Virus record (IMG/VR): IMGVR_UViG_3300031578_000443
Coordinates: 1-20,033 of that record
Direction: 5' to 3' (one strand)
Length of the DNA stretch: 20,033 bases
Source of the DNA: a virus
The position numbers were made by a program, and so were the translations under genes. The notes below the pieces were generated by a model. It did not search any database and was not told where the DNA came from. It saw only the letters and a program-made list of their open reading frames with translations. This document shows, in pieces, positions 13,807 to 20,033 of this stretch. Every line of letters begins with the position of its first letter. Position 1 is the stretch's first letter.

Positions 13807-14369
13807 TGAAATCACCGTTTTACTTTATAGTAAAGCCATTAAAAGGAAAGCGATATGACAACACAAGAGAAGTAGGAGACTACGAGCTTGTTGTGAGTAC
13901 ATCAGAAGAGGACCACAAGTTTTCTAATAGATATGCTGAGGTTGTTGAACTTCCTATTGGCTATAGTGGAGGGGTCTCAATTGGAGACCTCTTACTTGTG
14001 CATCACAATGTTTTTAAGTATTATAATGATATGAAGGGTCGCCAGAGAAGCGGTAGAAGTTTCTTTAAGGATGATTTGTTCTTTGTAGACAACGAACAGT
14101 TCTTTTTGTATAAGCACGATGACCAATGGTACGCACATGACAGATATTGTTTTATAGTCCCTATTCCTACAGAGGAGTCAATTATATTTAAGAATACTAA
14201 AGAAGAGCCTTTAATTGGTATAATGAAATACCCTAATAAGTATCTAATGTCTATGGGCATAAAGTCAGGAGATAGAGTAAGCTTTGCACCTGAGAGTGAG
14301 TATGAGTTTACTGTAGAGGATGAGAAGATGTACAGAGTGTATGACCACCAAGTAACAATGAAACTATGA
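13806..14369 (+). CDS. Conserved hypothetical phage protein, possibly GroES-like barrel fold
   Basis: A 187-residue protein: KSPFYFIVKPLKGKRY, NRYAEVVELPIGY, VSIGDLLLVHHNVFKYYNDMKG, then a central region with IVPIPTEESIIF, and a second half MKYPNKYLMSMGIKSGDRVSF..ESEYEF. The pairs 'AEVVELP ... GDLLLVHH' and 'GIMKYP ... GDRVSFAP' resemble the strand order of a GroES-type beta barrel twice in tandem. I recall it as a conserved unknown in Bacteroidota phages. Fold assignment is inference from pattern only. It overlaps the next gene by ATGA and precedes the terminase genes. Confidence 0.68.
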   Translation: MKSPFYFIVKPLKGKRYDNTREVGDYELVVSTSEEDHKFSNRYAEVVELPIGYSGGVSIGDLLLVHHNVFKYYNDMKGRQRSGRSFFKDDLFFVDNEQFFLYKHDDQWYAHDRYCFIVPIPTEESIIFKNTKEEPLIGIMKYPNKYLMSMGIKSGDRVSFAPESEYEFTVEDEKMYRVYDHQVTMKL

Positions 14370-14650
14370 CTGTAATAGAAACAAAGCTAAGAATTATAAA
14401 AGCAGGGCATCGAGCAGTTGAGCAATTGATTAAAGTTGCCGAAGAGAGTATTATTAAGCACGATGAGGGTGAGGATGATTTGTCTGCGGATAGATTAAAG
14501 AATGCAGCAGCTACAAAAAAGTTAGCTATATTTGATGCATTTGAGATATTAAGCAGGATAGAACTTGAGAGAGAAGCTATCGAGCAATCAGAAAAAGGAG
14601 AAAGTAAAACAGCAACTAAACAAGGATTTGCAGAACGAAGGTCTAAGTAA
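14366..14650 (+). CDS. Candidate small terminase subunit
   Basis: A 94-residue, mostly helical, charged protein directly before the large terminase, which is the usual place for the small subunit that recognises phage DNA. The central segment EDDLSADRLKNAAATKKLAIFDAFEIL is conserved in my memory of Bacteroidota phage genes at this position. The sequence lacks an obvious helix-turn-helix, and at 94 residues it is shorter than typical small terminases (about 120-190), so the function is inferred from context. It starts in ATGA overlap with the previous gene and its last 86 bases overlap the likely TTG start of the large terminase. Confidence 0.55.
   Translation: MTVIETKLRIIKAGHRAVEQLIKVAEESIIKHDEGEDDLSADRLKNAAATKKLAIFDAFEILSRIELEREAIEQSEKGESKTATKQGFAERRSK
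14527..14534 (+). promoter_or_regulatory. Possible internal -7 element before the large terminase (TATATTTG)
   Basis: TAnnTTTG within the small-terminase gene, 30 bases before the TTG at 14565. About nine other matches lie by chance inside plus-strand genes in this window, so this is weak, but its distance to the start resembles that of the intergenic promoters. Confidence 0.2.
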
Positions 14651-16874
14651 TCTATATATAGTACTCAATGATTTTATACCAAAAGCGGTATATACAAGCA
14701 AGAATAAGGCTAAATCATGGTCGTACGGGTATAATGAGAAGTATGACCTTATTATAATATCTAAAGACGGTACGCTAGGAGAAGTTGTATCCATACAAGG
14801 ATTAATTATAGGACTACCTAAAGCACCTGATAACTACTATAAGCGTCACGATAAGCCAGCTGAACAGTATTGGGAGAGGCAAGAGCTTCCAAAAGAACTG
14901 GCAAAGATACAATCTATTTTTCAATGGAATGAGAAGCCATCTGTATTCAAAGATAGATGGGTAGATTACATAGAAGATGAGTTTGATGCTAGGGAGAAAG
15001 GTTTTTGGTTTGCCAATAATGGCGAGCCTACATACATAACAGGCTCTCACTATATGTACCTACAGTGGTCATCTATTGACGTTGGGTATCCAGACTACCG
15101 TGAGGCGAATAGAATCTATTGGATATTCTGGGAAGCGTGTAAGGCTGATGAGAGAAGCTTTGGGATGATATACCTAAAGATTAGACGTTCAGGGTTCTCG
15201 TTTATGACATCCTCTGAGTGTGTGAATATAGGCACGTTAGCTCGTGATTCAAGGATAGGCATACTATCTAAGACAGGAGCGGATGCCAAGAAGATGTTCA
15301 CGGATAAAGTAGTGCCAATTAATGTAAGACTTCCGTTCTTCTTCAGACCTATTATGGATGGTATGGACAAACCAAAGACGGAGCTTGCGTTCAGAGTACC
15401 TGCATCTAAGATTACTAAGAAGAATATGTACGAGTCTGATGACACTGAGGTGGAGGGACTCGATACATCTATAGATTGGAAGAACACAGACGACAACAGT
15501 TATGATGGTGAGAAGCTACTATTCTTAGCTCATGACGAATCAGCTAAATGGCTGAAACCCAATAACATAAAGGATAACTGGCGTGTAACTAAAACCTGTT
15601 TACGATTAGGTAGCAGGATAATAGGAAAGTGTATGATGGGGTCAACTTCAAATGCACTTAGCAAGGGTGGTCAAAACTATAAGGATATATACTTAGACTC
15701 AGACGTATTACATCGTAATGACAACGGACAGACTAAGAGTGGTCTATATAACCTATTCATTCCTATGGAGTGGAATATGGAGGGCTTTATAGATAGATAT
15801 GGTATGCCTGTATTTAATAAGCCAGAGCCACCTATTATGGGAGTCGATAATAGACTCATTAAGAACGGAGCGATAGATTACTGGGAAGCTGAGGTAAAGT
15901 CTCTTAAAAGCGATGCAGATGCGTTAAATGAGTACTATAGACAGTTCCCTAGAACAGAGTCTCACGCATTCAGAGATGAGAGCAAGCAGTCTTTATTTAA
16001 TCTTACTAAGATATACCAGCAGATAGACTATAACGATGGTCTAATAAAAGAACACCACACTACACGAGGGAGCTTCCATTGGAAGGATGGCGTAAAGGAC
16101 AGTGAGGTTATATTTACTCCTGACAAGAGAGGCAGGTTTAATGTGAGCTGGACTCCTAATAAAAACTTACAGAACAGAACAGTTACACGGAATAATATGA
16201 AGCATCCAGGCAATGACCACATAGGTGCATTTGGGTGTGACTCTTATGATATCTCAGGTACTGTAGGAGGCGGAGGTTCTAATGGTGCACTGCACGGTGT
16301 GACTATGTTCAATATGGATGAAGCACCTAGTAATGAGTTCTTTTTAGAATACGTGGCTAGACCTCAGACTGCAGAGATATTCTTTGAGGAAGTTTTAATG
16401 GCGTGTGTTTTCTATAGCATGCCAATACTTATTGAAAATAATAAGCCAAGGCTATTGTATCATTTTAAGAATAGAGGGTACAGAGGATTTTGTATGAACA
16501 GACCTGACAAGACATTTAATAAACTGTCTAGTACAGAAAGAGAATTAGGTGGAATACCAAACAGTAGTGAAGATGTTAAACAAGCTCACGCAGCAGCAAT
16601 AGAATCGTACATTGAGAAGCACATAGGGTTTGATTTAGAGGCAACATATAGAGACGCTGATGAGATAGGTAGTATGTCATTTACAAGGACTTTAGAGGAC
16701 TGGGCTAAATTCGATATATCTAATAGAACTAAGTTTGATGCTACAATAAGTTCAGGGTTGGCGTTAATGGCTGTGAACAAGCACCTATATAAGGCTGAGA
16801 AAAAACAATCAAAAATAAACATTAACTTTGCGAGATACAGCAATAAAGGAAATATTAGCGAAATTATTAGATGA
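14565..16874 (+). CDS. terL: Terminase large subunit (packaging ATPase and nuclease)
   Basis: The motor that pumps DNA into the head and cuts it. In TTG-start numbering the ATPase has a P-loop-like K205-IRRSGFS, which resembles the deviant Walker A of lambda gpA (K-SARVGYS) with Lys at the front rather than in GKS/T; Walker B is LLFLAHDE (Asp324, Glu325); MMGSTSN looks like the coupling motif. The RNase H-like nuclease has acidic residues in GCDSYD (Asp559), LIENN (Glu624) and FDATISSGLALMA (Asp725). The product of 769 residues is longer than usual (about 450-650). No ATG occurs before the conserved region (first Met at SHYMYLQW), so TTG at 14565 is taken as start; AGGA at 14555-14558, six bases ahead, supports it. 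It overlaps the portal start by ATGA. Confidence 0.9.
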   Translation: MREKLSSNQKKEKVKQQLNKDLQNEGLSNLYIVLNDFIPKAVYTSKNKAKSWSYGYNEKYDLIIISKDGTLGEVVSIQGLIIGLPKAPDNYYKRHDKPAEQYWERQELPKELAKIQSIFQWNEKPSVFKDRWVDYIEDEFDAREKGFWFANNGEPTYITGSHYMYLQWSSIDVGYPDYREANRIYWIFWEACKADERSFGMIYLKIRRSGFSFMTSSECVNIGTLARDSRIGILSKTGADAKKMFTDKVVPINVRLPFFFRPIMDGMDKPKTELAFRVPASKITKKNMYESDDTEVEGLDTSIDWKNTDDNSYDGEKLLFLAHDESAKWLKPNNIKDNWRVTKTCLRLGSRIIGKCMMGSTSNALSKGGQNYKDIYLDSDVLHRNDNGQTKSGLYNLFIPMEWNMEGFIDRYGMPVFNKPEPPIMGVDNRLIKNGAIDYWEAEVKSLKSDADALNEYYRQFPRTESHAFRDESKQSLFNLTKIYQQIDYNDGLIKEHHTTRGSFHWKDGVKDSEVIFTPDKRGRFNVSWTPNKNLQNRTVTRNNMKHPGNDHIGAFGCDSYDISGTVGGGGSNGALHGVTMFNMDEAPSNEFFLEYVARPQTAEIFFEEVLMACVFYSMPILIENNKPRLLYHFKNRGYRGFCMNRPDKTFNKLSSTERELGGIPNSSEDVKQAHAAAIESYIEKHIGFDLEATYRDADEIGSMSFTRTLEDWAKFDISNRTKFDATISSGLALMAVNKHLYKAEKKQSKININFARYSNKGNISEIIR

Positions 16875-19306
16875 AAGATGTTAACGTAAACATATCATCT
16901 GCAGGTTTCCCAAGTCAATTTGTTTCAGACTCTGAGAAGAAAACTCTTGAGTTTGGTTTGCAGATTGGTCAAGCCATACAATACGAATGGTTCAAAAAGG
17001 ACGGAGCAGGATGTAGATTTTATAGCCAGTGGGGAGACTTCCATAGGCTAAGATTATACGCTCGTGGAGAGCAGTCTGTAGCAAAATATAAAAATGAGCT
17101 TGCTGTTGATGGCGACTTGTCTTATCTTAATTTAGATTGGACTCCTGTACCTATAATTCCTAAGTTTGTTGATATTGTTGTCAATGGTATGTCTGACCGA
17201 CAGTTTAAGGTTAAGGCGTATTCTCAAGATGCTATGTCTCAATCTAAGAGAAGCAAGTATCAAGATATGGTTGAAGGGCAGATGCTTAATAAGCCATTAC
17301 TTGAGAAAATACAAAAAAATACAGGAGTTAATCCTTTTACTGTTAGTCCTGATGAATTACCTCAAACAGATGAGGAGCTTGCATTATATATGCAGCTCAA
17401 ATATAAGCCTGCTATTGAGATAGCTGAGGAGACTGCTGTGAATACAATGTTTGATGAGAATCATTACGATGATATCAGAAAACGACTTGATTATGATTTA
17501 ACTGTTCTTGGAGTAGCAATAGCTAAACACGAGTTTCTTCCAGGAGCTGGAATACAAATTGACTATGTAGACCCTGCTAATGTGGTGTATAGTTACACCG
17601 AAGACCCTCACTTTAAGGATTGTTTTTATTGGGGTGAGATTAAAACTGTTCCAATAATAGAATTAAAGAAAATAGACCCGACATTAACTAACTCTGATTT
17701 AGAAGAGATATCTAAATCAGGGTCTGCATGGTATGATGAGTACAATGTGGCTCAGTACTATGATAATGACATATTCTATAGAGACACTACTACTCTTATG
17801 TACTTCAACTATAAGACAACCAAAGAGGTTGTGTACAAGAAGAAGATTAAAGAGAATGGTAATATTTCTATGGTAGAAAAAGATGACCAGTTTAATCCAC
17901 CTGAAGAAATGATGGATGAAGGGTCATTTGAGAAAGTATCTAAGACTATTGATGTATGGTATAACGGTGTTATGGTCATGGGGACTAACATTATACTTAA
18001 GTGGGAGATGTCTGAGAATATGGTTCGACCTAAGTCTGCATCTCAGCACGCTATGCCTAATTATGTAGCAGTAGCCCCAAGAATGTACAAAGGTATAATT
18101 GAGTCTTTAGTTAGAAGAATGATACCATTCACTGACTTAATTCAGATTACTCACTTAAAGCTACAGCAAGTAATATCTAGAGTAGTCCCTGATGGTGTGT
18201 TCATTGATGCTGACGGTCTTAATGAGGTTGACCTTGGTACAGGAGCAGCATACAATCCAGAGGATGCTTTAAGACTATACTTCCAAACAGGTAGTGTGAT
18301 TGGTAGAAGCTACACAGGAGATGGTGAGTTTAATAACGCAAGAGTTCCAATACAGCAGTTAACAGCTAATTCTGGAGCATCTAAATCTCAAATGCTTATA
18401 GGTAACTATAATCATTACTTAAATGAGATACGTAACGTAACAGGATTAAATGAGGCTAGAGATGGAAGTAGTCCTGACCCTAACTCTTTAGTTGGTCTAC
18501 AAAAACTTGCAGCAGCCAACTCAAATACAGCGACTAGACACATATTAGATGGAAGTCTTTATATGTATAGAACATTAGCTGAAGGGTTATCATATCGGGT
18601 GGCTGATGTTTTGCAGTATGCCGATTTTAAAGAAGAGTTTATTAATAAGATAGGCAAGTACAATGTATCTATACTTAATGACATAAATGAGTTGTATATG
18701 TATGACTTTGGTATATTCATTGAGATATCTCCTGACGAAGAGCAGAAGGGTATGCTAGAGCAGAACATACAGATGGCATTATCTAAGGGTGATATAAATC
18801 TTGAGGATGCTATTGACATACGTGAGATTAGAAATCTTAAACTTGCTAATCAATTATTGAAGGTTAAGCGTAAAGCAAAACAAGACCGTGAGGAAAAGAT
18901 GCAAATGCAGCAACAGCAAATGCAGGCACAGATTCAACAACAATCTCAGGAGATGGCTGCACAGACTGCTGCACAGAACATACAATTAGAGACTCAAGCT
19001 AAGATGCAGTTAAAGCAAGCTGAGGTTGCGTTTGATATTGAGAAACTCAAGAATGAAGCAGACTTAAAACTCATGCTTATGGATAAAGAGTTCCAAATGA
19101 ATATGCAGCTTAGGGGTATGGAGGTTGAATCTTTATCTAATAGAGAGAAGGATAAAGAGGACTCTAAATCTAAAAGAATAAGCCAACAAAATACGGAGCA
19201 GTCTAAGTTAATAAACCAAAGAAAAAACAACTTACCTCCAATGAGCTTTGAATCAAATGAGGATAGCTTAGATGGATTTGACTTGGCTGAATTTGAGCCA
19301 AGATAG
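16871..19306 (+). CDS. Portal protein with Gln-rich C-terminal coiled coil
   Basis: An 811-residue head portal, the dodecameric ring at the packaging vertex, coupled to the terminase (ATGA). Features: N-terminal region with DWTPVPIIPKFVDIVVNGMS; the segment KPAIEIAEETAVNTMF; DLTVLGVAIAKHEFLPG; clip/stem segments near residues 400-470 (APRMYKGIIESLVRRMIPF); and the conserved NEARDG with LVGLQKLAAANSNTATRH near residue 527. Residues about 665-760 are Gln/Met/Lys-rich and predicted coiled coil, and the end is acidic. I recall these patterns from portals of Bacteroidota phages with long portals. The length is above the usual 450-700. A promoter element and the scaffold gene follow. Confidence 0.88.
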   Translation: MKDVNVNISSAGFPSQFVSDSEKKTLEFGLQIGQAIQYEWFKKDGAGCRFYSQWGDFHRLRLYARGEQSVAKYKNELAVDGDLSYLNLDWTPVPIIPKFVDIVVNGMSDRQFKVKAYSQDAMSQSKRSKYQDMVEGQMLNKPLLEKIQKNTGVNPFTVSPDELPQTDEELALYMQLKYKPAIEIAEETAVNTMFDENHYDDIRKRLDYDLTVLGVAIAKHEFLPGAGIQIDYVDPANVVYSYTEDPHFKDCFYWGEIKTVPIIELKKIDPTLTNSDLEEISKSGSAWYDEYNVAQYYDNDIFYRDTTTLMYFNYKTTKEVVYKKKIKENGNISMVEKDDQFNPPEEMMDEGSFEKVSKTIDVWYNGVMVMGTNIILKWEMSENMVRPKSASQHAMPNYVAVAPRMYKGIIESLVRRMIPFTDLIQITHLKLQQVISRVVPDGVFIDADGLNEVDLGTGAAYNPEDALRLYFQTGSVIGRSYTGDGEFNNARVPIQQLTANSGASKSQMLIGNYNHYLNEIRNVTGLNEARDGSSPDPNSLVGLQKLAAANSNTATRHILDGSLYMYRTLAEGLSYRVADVLQYADFKEEFINKIGKYNVSILNDINELYMYDFGIFIEISPDEEQKGMLEQNIQMALSKGDINLEDAIDIREIRNLKLANQLLKVKRKAKQDREEKMQMQQQQMQAQIQQQSQEMAAQTAAQNIQLETQAKMQLKQAEVAFDIEKLKNEADLKLMLMDKEFQMNMQLRGMEVESLSNREKDKEDSKSKRISQQNTEQSKLINQRKNNLPPMSFESNEDSLDGFDLAEFEPR

Positions 19307-19323
19307 GTGTTCAAAATATATGT

Positions 19324-19331
19324 TAATTTTG
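19324..19331 (+). promoter_or_regulatory. Bacteroidota-type -7 promoter element (TAATTTTG)
   Basis: TAnnTTTG in the 41-base gap after the portal gene, ending 16 bases before the ATG at 19348. It would add transcription of the scaffold and, beyond the window, presumably the capsid gene. Confidence 0.5.
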
Positions 19332-19347
19332 CAAAAAATAAAATCTA

Positions 19348-20033
19348 ATGGAATTAAAAGTAAGAGCCGTTGAGGCAGTAGAAGAAAAGTCTATTCAGGA
19401 AGTTGAGCAACAACTGCTTGAACAGCACGAAGAAAAGTTTAGTGAAGATGTTATAGAAGAGGAAGCTCCTCAACAAGAAGAGCAACCAGAGTACATAGCA
19501 CCTGAACTAAGTGAAGATGACGTTCTTTCATTTATTAAGAATAAGTATGGCAGAGATATTAACTCACTTGATGAGTTGACTGCAGTTAGAGAGTCTGAGG
19601 AGTTACCTGAAGATGTATCTGCATACTTTAAGTATAAAAAAGAAACAGGTCGAGGTATTGAGGATTTTGTTAAACTTAACAAGAACATTGATGACTTAGA
19701 TTCTGATACGTTGCTAAAGGAATATTTCTTTGCTACTGAAGAAGGATTGGATGCTGAAGATATAGAGTCTATGATGGAAGACTTTATGATTGACGAAGAG
19801 TTCGATGAAGAATCAGATGTAAAGAAAAAGAAAATAGCACGAAAAAAGACTATTGCTAAAGCCAAGAAGTATTTTGAAGAGCAGAAGGAAAAGTACAGAG
19901 TTCCCCTTGAGTCAAGAGGGAGTTCTATTTCTGAAAGTGAAGCAGAAGAGATTCAGGCGTATAAACAATATATAGAGTCCGCAAAGACCTATGAGGAAGA
20001 ATCAAACAGAAAGCGTGATTGGTTTCATAAAAA
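19348..20033 (+). CDS. Scaffolding-type head protein (3' end outside window)
   Basis: An open frame from ATG 19348 to the window edge, 228 residues visible. It begins MELKVRAVEAVEEKS, with a Glu/Gln-rich disordered-looking N-terminus, then LSEDDVLSFIKNKYGRDINSLDEL, PEDVSAYFKYKKETGRGIEDF, an acidic middle, KKKKIARKKTIAKAKKYFEEQKEKYR and PLESRGSS. This order is one I recall from phage scaffolding proteins encoded between portal and major capsid in Bacteroidota phages: acidic, helical, with a lysine-rich patch. Such a protein would guide procapsid assembly and then leave. The stop codon is not in view, so the full length is unknown. Confidence 0.78.
   Translation, partial: MELKVRAVEAVEEKSIQEVEQQLLEQHEEKFSEDVIEEEAPQQEEQPEYIAPELSEDDVLSFIKNKYGRDINSLDELTAVRESEELPEDVSAYFKYKKETGRGIEDFVKLNKNIDDLDSDTLLKEYFFATEEGLDAEDIESMMEDFMIDEEFDEESDVKKKKIARKKTIAKAKKYFEEQKEKYRVPLESRGSSISESEAEEIQAYKQYIESAKTYEEESNRKRDWFHK

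Noticed and set aside
15116-15496. Minus-strand open frame (126 codons) opposite the terminase
   Set aside because: Opposite conserved ATPase motifs; no start signal or domain.

Overview
This window looks like a piece of a tailed-phage (Caudoviricetes) genome, or a prophage/metagenomic contig, that infects a member of the Bacteroidota, probably a marine flavobacterium. The basis is: (i) large terminase, portal and the start of a scaffolding gene lie in the standard order; (ii) two large tail-fibre-type proteins carry the GNVGIGTTSP repeat common in flavobacterial phages; (iii) the DNA is AT-rich; (iv) the short intergenic gaps carry TAnnTTTG, the -7 element of Bacteroidota housekeeping promoters; (v) many small proteins resemble families I remember from Bacteroidota phages (from memory, not searched). 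No integrase, tRNA, rRNA, CRISPR array or insertion sequence was seen.

Layout. 1-717: the 3' end of a phage GroEL and a complete GroES-like co-chaperonin. 683-1135 (minus): a winged-helix protein, convergent with GroES. 1136-1178: a compact two-way promoter region. 1179-2292: five very small genes, mostly translationally coupled, two of them below 45 codons. 2299-2775: a probable virion protein. 2777-3663: holin and M15-type peptidase endolysin. 3664-3850: an intergenic region with three hairpins, one of them a good leftward intrinsic terminator. 3851-4679 (minus): three small membrane/exported proteins, the first two overlapping out of frame, a candidate spanin-like set. 4680-4730: back-to-back promoters. 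4731-13067: tail-fibre / receptor-binding block of five genes, including 930- and 1011-residue fibres with about 20 copies of GNVGIGTTSP. 13110-14650: small genes including a coiled-coil protein, a miniature fibre-like adaptor, two conserved hypotheticals and a candidate small terminase. 14565-16874: large terminase. 16871-19306: portal. 19348 to the right edge: an acidic scaffolding-type protein, cut by the window.

How the parts may work together: the chaperonin pair probably helps fold capsid or fibre proteins; holin, endolysin and the leftward membrane genes form the lysis functions; terminase, portal and scaffold start the packaging/head module; the fibre block sets host binding. The genes are packed tightly (overlaps of 1-4 bases are common), and each gap above 20 bases except the convergent one and 9994-10031 holds a TAnnTTTG element, giving about seven promoters.

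I do not see a clearly new system. The most interesting points are the DNA-level conservation of the fibre repeat, the compact promoter architecture (including interleaved and possibly leaderless promoters), the opposed lysis cassette with hairpins between the two arms, the lambda-like deviant P-loop and missing ATG of the large terminase, and the cluster of tiny basic/cysteine-containing proteins.
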